In this document: in pieces, positions 8,565-18,583 of the stretch
Position numbering within the stretch: position 1 is the stretch's first letter
Layout: every line of letters starts with the position of its first letter
Source: Streptomyces albipurpureus
GTDB taxonomy: Bacteria > Actinomycetota > Actinomycetes > Streptomycetales > Streptomycetaceae
DNA: 64,000 bases
Direction of reading: 5' to 3'
Assembly: GCF_023701525.1 (NCBI RefSeq)
Contig: NZ_JAMQAW010000001.1
Span: 1 to 64,000, forward strand
The notes under the pieces: generated by a model
Told to the model about the DNA's origin: nothing
The model's database searches: none
The model's input: only the letters and a program-made list of their open reading frames with translations
Translations under genes and position numbers: made by a program

Positions 8565-9010
8565 CACTGGCCCCGGTTGGATGAGGTCCTCCTCTCGAAG
8601 CTTCGCGGCGCGAACACCCTGGTTTTCTCCCAGGCTGCGGTCGACGGCTTCCATATCCGGGCCTCAAAGGGGGAGCAAAGGCCGGACGACGTCCTGGTCG
8701 ACCGGGGCAGACCGGGCAGCAAGCGCCACTTGATCACCGACACCACTGGCGTCCCGCTCTCCACCACCCTGACCGGCGGGCAACCGCAGCGATGTCACCC
8801 AACTCATACCCCTTCTCCAGGCGAAACCGCCCGTGCGAGTTAAGCGCGGCAGGCCCCGACGCTGCCCTGACATGGTGCTCGGTGACTGCGGCTACAACCA
8901 CGACAAGTACCGTCGGCTGGTTGGGAACCTCGGAGTGAGCCCGCTGATCGTTAGCCGCGACACGGAGCACGGCTCCTGTCTCAACACACAACGCTGGGTC
9001 AAATCCGGGC
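8565..9010 (+). pseudogene. IS5-family transposase remnant
   Basis: Starts mid-protein with LDEVLLSKLRGANTLVF, then AAVDGFHIRASKG and VDRGRPGSKRHLITDTTGVP. A frameshift near 8785 leads to MVLGDCGYNHDKYRRLVGN and NTQRWVKSG, where it is cut off. It is the same transposase type as the IS5 copy at 21.2 kb but diverged. The 5' third, the C-terminus and both inverted repeats are missing. Its 3' end abuts the TPR pseudogene within a few bases. Confidence 0.75.
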
Positions 9011-9012
9011 AG

Positions 9013-9615
9013 TCACCACTCTTGGAGGCGGGTGGCGTCTTCGATACGTCCTACTTGCCGGTAGCAGGTGATGAGATTGTTGCGGACGGCGAGGGTGTTC
9101 GGGTGCTCCCGCCCGAGGATGCGCTCGGTATCGGCAAGGACCTGCTCTTCGAGGTGGACGGCTTCCTCAAGCCGTTCTACCTGCCAGTAGAGAGGTGGCG
9201 AGGTTGCTGCGGACGGCGAGGGTCGTGAGGTGGTCGACCCCGAGGAGGCACTCGCTGCGGTCCATCATGTGTCGCCAGTAGTCAGACGCGGTGGTCATCA
9301 GACCCGCATCCAGAAGGCTTACCCCAGCCCGGAACAAGACCCTGTGGCCTTCCCGGTGCCAGAGGTGGTCACCGGAGTGCTCGGCAAGTAGGTCGGTGTT
9401 GGTTCGGAGTGTGGCGGCGAGGCCAGCATGGAGCTGATCGGGGTTGGGGCAGAGCTCCACCAAGGGATCAGCGGAAGTCTTCGCGATGGCGGCGAGTTGG
9501 GTATCGGCAATGCTCTCCCGGACTGCGCGGGCGGTGAGGGCATGAATCCGCACCGCACGCGGCTCAGCCGCGTGCTGCAGGTGATCAGGGCATAGCGGTG
9601 TAGTGCCCGCAGCAC
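9013..9615 (-). pseudogene. TPR (NB-ARC-associated) protein, decayed C-terminus
   Basis: On the minus strand, fragments LHRYALITC, RIHALTARAVRESIADTQL and LLGVDHLTTLAVRSNLATSL are followed, after a frameshift near 9190, by ILGREHPNTLAVRNNLITCY and a TGA at 9013. The repeated L-G-x-x-H-x-x-T-L-x-x-R-N-N-L pattern is the tetratricopeptide repeat of large Streptomyces NB-ARC/TPR proteins. A second frameshift separates the most N-terminal piece near 9550. The NTPase part is absent. This is a remnant, not a functional gene. Confidence 0.65.
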
Positions 9616-9791
9616 CCGATGAACCTGTTCGGAGGAGACCGGAGGGGTTCCTTAGCGCGGCAAGGGGCCGGGCCCGAGCCCGCTGTAGGTGGGGTGATGG
9701 GCTGAACGTTCGCCGGGTGGGCGGTCATCTCCCCCTTGTCCTGGAGGACGCAAGCAAAGGCCATCGTCCTCCAGGCTCTTTTGCCGCGTTC

Positions 9792-10115
9792 TCAGCCGAT
9801 GACCCTCACGGATAGGGGGCCTCCGATACGGGACCGCGTGCTACCAGGGGCGAGGTCCAAGACGAAGATGTCGCAGCCCCCGTTGCGGTAGAGGCGCACC
9901 GTCTTGTTCGTCTCGTTGGTGATCGATGATGCTCGGGCCTGGAGGGTGATACAGACGTTGTCCGGTGGGTTGGAGATCCGGAACTCTTGACTGTTGACAT
10001 CGAAGTACCGAATCGTCCCCGTGGCGGCCTGCGCGTTGGGGGACAGGCTAAGGGTCAGCACGACTGCCGTGCTGACCGCTAGGCCGATCCTGCTCAGGCG
10101 GGTGTGTGCGAGCAT
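9792..10115 (-). CDS. Small secreted protein, unknown function
   Basis: A 107-residue protein with a Sec-type signal peptide (RIGLAVSTAVVLTLSLSPNA, then QAA as a plausible cleavage site) and a short beta-rich mature domain containing two cysteines (NVCITL and GGCDIF). ATG at 10115 is preceded by GGGAGAGGAC at good spacing. The frame is open further upstream but without a signal peptide, so the upstream start is rejected. I do not recognise the family. The two cysteines could form a single disulfide. There is no operon partner. Confidence 0.65.
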   Translation of the reverse strand: MLAHTRLSRIGLAVSTAVVLTLSLSPNAQAATGTIRYFDVNSQEFRISNPPDNVCITLQARASSITNETNKTVRLYRNGGCDIFVLDLAPGSTRSRIGGPLSVRVIG

Positions 10116-10499
10116 GAGAAGAGTCCTCTCCCTGTGTGCGCCGGCTCCCAGCGTGCCGGCGTCCCAAGGGAGGGATCCCCCATTCGGCGGTAGTCCAGAA
10201 GCGATTCGATTCACGACCACCCGCAAGGTGCACAAGTCGTGTTATCGCTTCGCCGGCCGCATGGTGCCACTGCCGTATGCGCGGGTTCGGTTCGTCGCCA
10301 TGGCGAGCAGGCCGCACAGACGCTCCTGATTCTCTCTCTGCTGCCCTGCTGCGCCATCTCATCTCGGTGTCCCGCCAAGATGGGGACTGAGGTGGGCCTC
10401 CGGTGGAACGGAGTGACCACGGAATCGCGAAATTGCCCATCCATTGCCCATTTCATGGGCCCGTTGCGCACTCGGGTGCGGAACCTAGACCTCCGGTTT

Positions 10500-10770
10500 T
10501 CAGCACTCCCGTCCTTCCTGCAGTTGGTGTAGTTCCTGGTAGAGCCCGCCGTCTGCGTTGAGGAGCTCGGTGTACGTACCGGATTGGATGACGCGTCCTT
10601 GGCGGAGTACGAGGATGCGTTCGGCGGCGCGAGTGCTGGCGAGGCGGTGGGTGATGACTTCGCCGCGCTGGATGTCGAGGTCGACGTCGTTGACGGCGGG
10701 GGTGGTGGCGCCGGGGTAGGTGTAGGTGAGACTGCGCGCGGTGATCCGCTGCGGACCGCTGGTAGGAGCG
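10500..10770 (-). pseudogene. ABC transporter ATP-binding fragment with internal deletion
   Basis: The frame RITARSLTYTYPGATTPAVN, VDLDIQRGEV continues directly into ITHRLASTRAAERILVLRQG, then TELLNADGGLYQELHQLQ and a stop. The first part is the start of an exporter nucleotide-binding domain. The second begins at the switch histidine loop. Walker A, the signature motif and Walker B are cleanly missing in frame. The membrane domain is absent too. It cannot be functional. Confidence 0.7.
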
Positions 10771-11023
10771 TGCTGTTGCGGGCGGTGATGGCGCGGAAGA
10801 CTTCGGTGGTGCTCGTGGGGTCTTCTTTGAATTTGTCGTGGGTTACCGAGATTTCCCAGGTGAGCCAGTTGCGGTAGTCGAAGACCCTGCTCCCACCCAG
10901 TGGGGCGGGAGCAGCATGGCGTCGGACGGAGGTCGGAACAGGGCCCCGCCGACCGGCCAGTCCCTGTTCTGCAAGGTTCACCATAGAACCGAGAACCAGG
11001 TTTACCACACTCAATATGAGCAT
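10771..11023 (-). other. Unidentified ORF fragment
   Basis: The minus-strand frame begins MLILSVVNLVLGSM and contains FDYRNWLTWEISVTHDKFKE and TTEVFRAITARNS before losing coherence where the ABC fragment begins in another frame. The middle reads like real protein. I cannot assign a family. The 5' end lies in an unusually AT-rich patch (about 10980-11110), which may be a promoter region or foreign DNA. Confidence 0.3.
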
Positions 11024-11936
11024 TACAGATACGACTTGAAGCTCCTTAAGCGCAACCCTGATGGTCGTGTAACTATTTCAACCATCCCCCCTACACTTGA
11101 CACACAAGAGGCCCTTAGATCGCCACACAGGGCTTCTATCGCTTGATGTTGCGGTCCGCTGAAAAAGAGACCCGGGCACGGTCTGGAGTTGCTCCTTAGA
11201 GCCCCCCGAAGCCACCTACGGAGACATGAGGCCTCCACCTCAAGGTCATCTACTCGCTGTCCGGAGTGGAGGCGCCCACAGCGCATTGCCGCCGATTCTT
11301 GGGCGGCGGTGTGAAGCACATCGAGCACGTCGCGGTGACGGTGAAAGCACTGACCGACTTGCGCAAGGCTGTGCGCAATTGGCCCGGTTGACGAACGAGT
11401 GCCGCACCCGCCGCAGCGTCGCCCCGCTCCCGCCGGTCACCACGACCCGCCTGATCCATATGCTCGCGCCCCGTCCCACAACGCCGAGGGCCGGCTCACC
11501 TCCGCAGCACGACCGGACCGCCTTCGCCGACGAACTCGGCAATGACACTGGCCACCCTTCCCGGCCGCTACTACGACATGGGCAAGATGGCCGAACGGCG
11601 ACACCTCAGGGGCACGCGACGCTGGTTGTCGGGCCGGTTGGGGCGTAGCTGATGGTGCGGCTCATGGCTCCGGGCAGAGTCGCAGTTCTCGCGCCCCCTA
11701 CTGTTGAGGCCGAACACCACGTTCTGGGCGCCAGCCGCCCCGCACAAGCAATCAACGTCACGGGGGACTCTGCCGGGGACTGCTGGGGCAGAGGAGCGGG
11801 GCCAAGCGGGGCGAACTCGCCATCGCAGAATGTGTTGTTGAGCGGGTGAGTGCGCAGTGCGTCGCCGTGCCCCCTCGACACGATCGTCTGTCTCACTGAC
11901 CTCCGCACGGTCGGCAGCCTTGGCTAGTGTGCACGA
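11024..11936. other. Gene-poor stretch upstream of the AfsR-like gene
   Basis: About 900 bp without a convincing gene. Plus-strand scraps such as VKHIEHVAVTVKALTDLRKA (about 11310-11370) and MTLATLPGRYYDMGKMAERR (about 11540) look like remnants of coding sequence but have no recognisable ends. The last 200 bp should contain the promoter of the regulator at 11937; I could not identify -10/-35 boxes with confidence. Confidence 0.35.
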
Positions 11937-14900
11937 GTGACCACCGATCTGACTCTGCTGCCTCGCGTCGCCTATCGCCAACTGGAGGTCACCGCACCCC
12001 GGCTCCGCTGTCTCCTCGCGTTGCTCGCACGCGACGTGCGGGCCGGCTGTAGCACCGAGCGGCTCGTGGCGGGGCTGTGGCCGGATGAGTTGCCACAGCG
12101 GCCAGAAAAGGCAGTACAGGTCCTCGTGTCCAGGGCCCGGGCGCAACTGGGCGCCGACGTCGTCGTCAGCACGCCGACCGGATACCGGCTCGCACTCGCC
12201 GAAGAACAAATCGACAGCTCCGCCCTGCTGCTGCACGCCGCCACGAGCGCGGACCGAGCAAGGGCCGGCGACCACGCGGGATCACTGGCGGCGGCCGAGG
12301 CCGGACTCGCACTGTGGGAGGGCACCCCGGACACGGCCGGCGACACCAACGACCCCGTAGCCGCGTTGCGTACCGAGCGGGCACCCTTCCACGGGACCCT
12401 CGTACGTGCGCAGGCGCTCGCGCTCGCCCGCCTCGGACGGCACGCGGAGGCGGCCAGGCCGCTGGCGGTGGCCGTGGCCGAGCATCCGCGCGACGAAGAG
12501 GCGCTGGCCGAATTGCTGCGCGGCCAGGCGGCGACGGTGGGGCCGTCGGCAGCGCTGATGCGGTATGAGGCGTACCGGCGTGAGCTGCGCGACGAGCTCG
12601 GCACGGAGCCGGGCGCCGGACTCAAGGCCGTACAGCGGGAACTGCTGCGGGGCGAGGCGCCCGTGGTCAAGCACGGCGTGCCGCATGAGCCGAATCAGCT
12701 ACTGGGTCGGGACGACGACATTGCGGCGGTGGAGCGACTACTGCGTGCCTCCCGCACTGTCACCATCCTCGGCCCAGGGGGCCTCGGCAAGACCCGGCTC
12801 GCTCATGCCGTCAGCCGCCGGGCCGAGCAGCTCGTGGTGTATTTCGTGCCGCTCGCCGGGGTCACAGCGGACGCGGACGTGGCCGCGGAGGTGGCCTCCG
12901 CACTCGGTGCGGGCGAGGGGCGACCCGGCACCCTCAGCGGCCTTGCCCCGGCCCACCCGGTCTTTGGCATCCTCGGCGTACTCGGCTCCGGGCCCGCACT
13001 GCTGGTGCTCGACAACTGCGAGCAGGTCATCCAGGGTGCAGCCGACCTCGTGCAGGCCCTGATCTCCGGAGCGAAGGATCTGCGGGTCCTCACCACCAGC
13101 CGGGCCCCTCTTGGCCTGACATCGGAGGCCGTGTACCCGCTGCCGGAGCTCGGGCTCGACACCTCGGTCGAACTGTTCACCCAGCGGGCCAGGGCCGCCC
13201 GGCCCGGCGTGCAACTGCCCCCGGAGGCGGTGGCCGAGCTGGGCCGCCACCTCGACGGGCTGCCGCTCGCCGTGGAGCTGGCCGCTGCACGGGTGCGGGT
13301 GCTTTCGGTACCGGAGATCGCCCGGCGCCTCGGCGACCGGTTCGCGCTGTTGCGCGGCGGGGTGAGGGGCGCGCCAGAGCGGCACCGCACACTGCACGCG
13401 GTCGTGGAGTGGAGCTGGAACCTCCTCGCGGATGACGCACGGGCGGCGCTGCGCTTGCTGTCCGTCTTCCCCGGCGGCTTCTCGGGCGAAGCGGCTGAGC
13501 AGGTCCTTGGCGACGATGCGTTGTTCCTCCTGGAGCAGTTGGCCGACCAGTCACTGCTCACCGTCGCCGACACCCCGGCCGGTGTGCGGTTCTGGATGCT
13601 GGAGACCGTACGGGAGTTCAGCGCGGCCCGGTGTGTGGAGGCGGGCGAGAATGAGGAGGCCATCGACCGGTTCCTTGCCTGGGCGAGGGACTTCGGGGTC
13701 GCCCACCACGACGTGCTCTTCTGCTCGGATCGGCTGGCCGCCTGGGAGCGGACGAGGACCGAGCAGGACAACCTCGTGCTGGCCCTGCGGCACGCCCTGG
13801 CTCGTACCGATGGCCCCAGCATCGCCGCCCTCACCGCCGTCCTCGCCGCTCTGTGGTCCACCGACTCCAACTTTCCGCGCCTCTCCGCCCTGGCCGAAGA
13901 CACCGGCTCGGCGCTGTCGCACTACTACCCAGAGCCCGAGTACGTCGAAGTCGCCCGTGCCGCAGCAACGTTGTGCATGGCAGGTCTGTTGATGGGCTAC
14001 GGCCTGCGCGCCGTACGCCAACTCGTCACCCTCCGGCGGCTGCCCCCGGCCCCGCCGGACACGCTGCTGCGGGCCGTTGCGGTGGTACTGAGCGCGGTTC
14101 CCGAGATGCTGCCTCCCGACTACGACGTGCTGCGCAACCTCTGCGACGATCAGCAGCCGCTCGTCGCCGGCATCGCCGAGTGCATCGCCAGCTACCTCTG
14201 GGAGTACGAGCACGACATCGATCGCGCGCTCGCCTCGGCCCGCCGGATGATCGCCGCACTGGCTCCGGTGGACAACCCGTCCCTGCTGCTCATGGGTCAT
14301 TCCCGGCTGAGCGAACTGTGCTTGCGGACGGGGCAGGGCGAGGCGGCGTACGAGCACCTGAAGGAAGCGCTTGAGGTGCTGCCGCAGCTTGGCGACGAGC
14401 ACGACTACATCGGCATCCGCTGGGGCCTCGCCCTCGCCTGCCTACAGCGTGACGACCCCGACGAGGCCGAGTACTGGCAGCAGCAGGCGGAGCGCGACAC
14501 CATCCCGCACCAGGACACCTTCTACAGCCCGGACCTCGGCGGGCGCGCCGAGATCGCACTCGCCCGCGGACTGGTGAAGGTCGGGCTCGGCCTGTGGCGC
14601 AGCGCCGTGGAGCGGATTCCCAAGGCCGGCTCGATGCAGAGCGGCGACCCCTGGCTCGACCCGTGGGCGCTTCAGATCCAGTCGGCGGCGGTGACGGCGC
14701 ACGCGCACGCCGGCAGGCTTGAGTTGGTCGCTCAACCGCTGGACCGGTTGCGTCAGGGGCTGCGAACCCTGCTCTCCGGTCCGCCCCGCTCGCCCATGGA
14801 GCTCCCCGTGTTCGGAACGGTGCTGCACGCCCTTGGTAGGGCGGGGCTCGCGTCCGGCGACGCCGGTGCCGTACGGATGATCGCGCTGGCCGAACGGCTT

Positions 14901-15074
14901 CGGGTGCTACGCGAGTTCCAACCGACGATGTCGGCGGCCCACGCCCGGCTGGCCGTCGAGGGCGCCGGGCACGCTGTCGGCGCGGCGTACACCGACGCGG
15001 TGTCGGAGTACACCGCCCTGGAGCGGGACGAGCTGTGGGAGGCAGCCCGCGCGCTCATCGCGGATCGCGGTTGA
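11937..15074 (+). CDS. AfsR/SARP-type regulator with BTAD, NB-ARC and TPR-like regions
   Basis: A 1045-residue multidomain regulator. Residues 1-90 resemble the OmpR-like winged helix of SARPs (STERLVAGLWPDELPQRPEK, VQVLVSRARAQLGADVVVST). Residues 95-240 are the bacterial transcriptional activation domain (RYEAYRRELRDELGTEPGAG). An NB-ARC/STAND NTPase follows, with Walker A GPGGLGKT near 280, Walker B LLVLDNCEQV near 355 and GLPLAVELAAAR near 440. The last 400 residues are helical, TPR-like. Such proteins activate secondary-metabolism genes and respond to ATP and phosphorylation. The N-terminus is shorter than usual. It converges on, and overlaps by 20 bp, a DrrAB-type exporter, its likely functional neighbour. 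Confidence 0.85.
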   Translation: MTTDLTLLPRVAYRQLEVTAPRLRCLLALLARDVRAGCSTERLVAGLWPDELPQRPEKAVQVLVSRARAQLGADVVVSTPTGYRLALAEEQIDSSALLLHAATSADRARAGDHAGSLAAAEAGLALWEGTPDTAGDTNDPVAALRTERAPFHGTLVRAQALALARLGRHAEAARPLAVAVAEHPRDEEALAELLRGQAATVGPSAALMRYEAYRRELRDELGTEPGAGLKAVQRELLRGEAPVVKHGVPHEPNQLLGRDDDIAAVERLLRASRTVTILGPGGLGKTRLAHAVSRRAEQLVVYFVPLAGVTADADVAAEVASALGAGEGRPGTLSGLAPAHPVFGILGVLGSGPALLVLDNCEQVIQGAADLVQALISGAKDLRVLTTSRAPLGLTSEAVYPLPELGLDTSVELFTQRARAARPGVQLPPEAVAELGRHLDGLPLAVELAAARVRVLSVPEIARRLGDRFALLRGGVRGAPERHRTLHAVVEWSWNLLADDARAALRLLSVFPGGFSGEAAEQVLGDDALFLLEQLADQSLLTVADTPAGVRFWMLETVREFSAARCVEAGENEEAIDRFLAWARDFGVAHHDVLFCSDRLAAWERTRTEQDNLVLALRHALARTDGPSIAALTAVLAALWSTDSNFPRLSALAEDTGSALSHYYPEPEYVEVARAAATLCMAGLLMGYGLRAVRQLVTLRRLPPAPPDTLLRAVAVVLSAVPEMLPPDYDVLRNLCDDQQPLVAGIAECIASYLWEYEHDIDRALASARRMIAALAPVDNPSLLLMGHSRLSELCLRTGQGEAAYEHLKEALEVLPQLGDEHDYIGIRWGLALACLQRDDPDEAEYWQQQAERDTIPHQDTFYSPDLGGRAEIALARGLVKVGLGLWRSAVERIPKAGSMQSGDPWLDPWALQIQSAAVTAHAHAGRLELVAQPLDRLRQGLRTLLSGPPRSPMELPVFGTVLHALGRAGLASGDAGAVRMIALAERLRVLREFQPTMSAAHARLAVEGAGHAVGAAYTDAVSEYTALERDELWEAARALIADRG

Positions 15075-15842
15075 ACTGCGCCGTCGACCAGCGGTAGCCG
15101 AGAGCGGAAAGCGCCAGGCACCAGACGATCGTGGTCCACCCGTTGGTGCCGATCTCGCTGCCGAGCAGCAGGCCACGCAGGGTTTCGATGGCAGGGGTGA
15201 ACGGTTGGTACTCGGCGATCGGCTGGAACCAGCCCGGCATGGCGTTGATGGGGACGAAGGCGCTGGAGATAAGCGGAAGGATCATCAGTGGCAGCGCGTT
15301 GTTGCTGGCAGCTTCGGGATTCGGGCTGGCCATGCCCATCCCCACCGCGATCCAGGTGAGCGCCAGGGCGACCAGTACGAGGAGGCCAAATGCCGCGATC
15401 CACTCCAGGGCCGTGGCATTGCTGGACCGAAAGCCGATGGCCACGGCGACGGCACCGACGAGGACCACGCTGATGACCGATTGCAACACGCTTCCGACGA
15501 CGTGCCCGACGAGCACGGAGCCGCGGTGGATCGCCATCGTGCGGAAGCGGGCGATGATGCCCTCGGTCATGTCCATGGAGACGGACACCGCAGTCCCAGC
15601 CGGGGTGGCGCCAATCGTCATCAGCAGGATGCCCGGCACCAGGTAGGCGATGTAGTCGGAGCGATCGGCTCCGCTGCCACCGATTCCCGCGCTCATCACT
15701 TCGCCGAAGACATAGACAAAGAGCAGCAGCAGGACGATCGGCGTGAGCAGGATGTTCAGCGTGAGCGAGGGGTAGCGCCGGGCGTGCAGGAGGTTGCGGC
15801 GCAGCATGGTGTTCGAGTCGCGTACGGCGTGGGTGAGGGAGC

Positions 15843-15846
<4 letters not shown>
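15055..15846 (-). CDS. ABC-2 type permease (DrrB-like)
   Basis: A 263-residue integral membrane protein with six predicted spans (for example TLNILLTPIVLLLLFVYVFG and WIAAFGLLVLVALALTWIAV). The ABC-2 permease signature lies near LVPGILLMTIGATPAGTAVS. It matches the DrrB family of drug exporters in length and layout. Its ATG overlaps the TGA of the ATPase gene (ATGA), so the two subunits are made together. Substrate unknown. Its 3' end overlaps the convergent regulator gene by 20 bp. Confidence 0.85.
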
Positions 15847-16814
<968 letters not shown>

Positions 16815-16954
16815 GCCGCAGAGGTTGCAGCAGGTCGCATTCAGTACGGTTTCACTGTGGTTTCAGTGTCCTGGAACAGCGTGTGGAAGACCATGGTCTC
16901 CAAGACCAGGCGACGCTGAGGCACCAGGACCGACCCAGTCCTGAGAAGAGCGCC

Positions 16955-17122
16955 ACGGCGTCAGCGAACGAGTCTGGAGCGGCAACCCGAACCCACTGCT
17001 TGGGCGGGAGATCAGCGCCCTGGTGCCGGGCACTGCCCCGGATCTGAGTTGCGGTGAGGGTGGTGACGCCCGATGGCTGGCCTCGCGCGGATGGCGGGTG
17101 ACCGCCGATGGGATGTCGTGAG
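16955..17122 (+). pseudogene. SAM methyltransferase fragment
   Basis: A short plus-strand frame reads WSGNPNPLLGREISALVPGT, APDLSCGEGGDARWLASRGW and RVTADGMS before a TGA. This is motif I of class I SAM methyltransferases (normally LDLGCGEGGDAxWLAxRGWRVTAVD). The glycine loop is slightly degenerate, and everything beyond motif I is missing. The remaining 300 bp to 17428 hold no gene that I can support; a minus-strand scrap (MTQTPAGTTCYHSLVVDGSF, near 17187) is not recognisable. Confidence 0.6.
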
Positions 17123-17428
17123 CGGGAAGGAGCCGTCGACGACCAGGGAGTGGTAGCACGTGGTGCCAGCGGGAGTCTGGGTCATGAGTCGTCGAGGCAG
17201 GCCGTTCGCGCGGCCTGATCCGTGAACTCGATCGCGAGCAGCATCTGGAACGCACGAGCGGGCACGAGGAACAGGGCGAGGCGGGTAGGCGACCACGTTG
17301 GTTCTCCCGAGCAGGATGAACCGATGCTTGCCGCTGGGAGAGGCGTGGTGCGGGAAGGCGGAAATCATCGTGTCTTCCGTGAAGCCGCCAGTCTGCCGAC
17401 GAGTGCGGGTTCATGGGAGGAGTGCCGG

Positions 17429-18583
17429 TCAGGGGTGCGCGGTCGTTGCGCTGGCCAGTAGGGGTGGATGGTGCCGGCGCTGCCAAAAGGTATGCGTGGG
17501 CCAGCGTTTCTCCCAGGAGTGGACGGTGCGGTGGCCGAGCAGGTAGCTGTCGAAGGTCTCGTCCAACTGCGCTGTGTAGTGGCCGGTCGCGTCGTGTGTG
17601 CCGCTGAGGTGGGCGTCCACGGTCTCACCGGCGCACTTGCCGGTGTAGAGGGCGGTGAGGATGCCCTGGGAGGAGACCGGGTCGTAGGCGGTCGCGGCGT
17701 CACCGGCGGCGATCCATCCCTCGCCCGCCGCTGGTTCCAGCCGGGCGGTGTGGGCGGCGCATCGGCGTGGCACGTCGTCCGGGCGGGCTTGGCGGCCCTC
17801 GGTGCGCGCGGCGATGTGCGGGGTGGTGGCGAGTCGGTCGAGGAATGCCGTTGGGGTGGTGAGGGCGGGTGGGGTGAGATCGGTGTCGGTGAAGTAGGCG
17901 ACGAGCCGGCCGGTGGGGTGGCAGGGGGCGGTGTACCACCATCCGTCGGGCGCGGATTCGATGAGGGAGCGGTTCTCGTTGTCCTGCGGGTCGTGGGCGA
18001 GCCGGAGGTGGACGGCGACGAGCCGGTCGTATCGGCGTCGCTGGGCTCCGCAGAGTGTGGCGATGCGGGCGCGCCGGCCGGTGGCGTCGATCAGCCAGCG
18101 ACATTGCACGGTGTGGCGGGTGTTGCGGGTGGTCACTGTGACCTCCCAGCTGCCGCCGGGTTCGCGTGTCGGTCGTCCCACGGTGGAGTCTTCTGCGACT
18201 TGCGCACCACAGGCGAGGGCGCTTGTGCGCAGCAGGCGGTCGAAGGAGGGCCGGTCGAGGTGCCAGCCGTGGCCGTGCGGGTCGTTGATGAAGTGGACTT
18301 GCTGAGGGTAGGGCGATCCCCAGATGGAGAGGGTGCCGTGGCAGGGGCGATGGTCACGGTCAAGGAGGCGGGAGTCGATACCGAGGTCGTTGAGCAGCAG
18401 TCGGGCGGCCGGTACGAGGGATTCACTCGTTTTCGGCGGCCCGGTGTGTGCATCGGCGAGCAGGACGCTGCGTCCGGCCCGGGCCAGCGTGATGGCGGCG
18501 GCGGCGCCGGCCGGCCCACCGCCGGCAACCACGGCGTCGTAGTAGCCCCAGCGGCGCCCGGTGGTCGCCGCTGCGATCGTCAT
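17429..18583 (-). CDS. lodB: LodB-like flavoprotein (CTQ maturation)
   Basis: A 384-residue FAD protein of the halogenase/geranylgeranyl-reductase fold. It has the dinucleotide-binding VVAGGGPAGAAAAITLARAG near residue 20, a middle LIDATGRRAR and the FAD-binding GWIAAGDAATAYDPVSSQGI near residue 285. It lies downstream of a LodA-type quinoprotein oxidase, with start and stop overlapping as ATGA. In the Marinomonas LodA/LodB system, LodB is the flavoprotein needed to form the cysteine-tryptophylquinone cofactor inside LodA. The same role is inferred here from context. The symbol is by analogy. Confidence 0.82.
   Translation of the reverse strand: MTIAAATTGRRWGYYDAVVAGGGPAGAAAAITLARAGRSVLLADAHTGPPKTSESLVPAARLLLNDLGIDSRLLDRDHRPCHGTLSIWGSPYPQQVHFINDPHGHGWHLDRPSFDRLLRTSALACGAQVAEDSTVGRPTREPGGSWEVTVTTRNTRHTVQCRWLIDATGRRARIATLCGAQRRRYDRLVAVHLRLAHDPQDNENRSLIESAPDGWWYTAPCHPTGRLVAYFTDTDLTPPALTTPTAFLDRLATTPHIAARTEGRQARPDDVPRRCAAHTARLEPAAGEGWIAAGDAATAYDPVSSQGILTALYTGKCAGETVDAHLSGTHDATGHYTAQLDETFDSYLLGHRTVHSWEKRWPTHTFWQRRHHPPLLASATTAHP

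Noticed and set aside
11023..11328. Minus-strand 101-codon ORF
   Set aside because: No family resemblance, mixed codon bias and an AT-rich segment inside; not distinguishable from chance.
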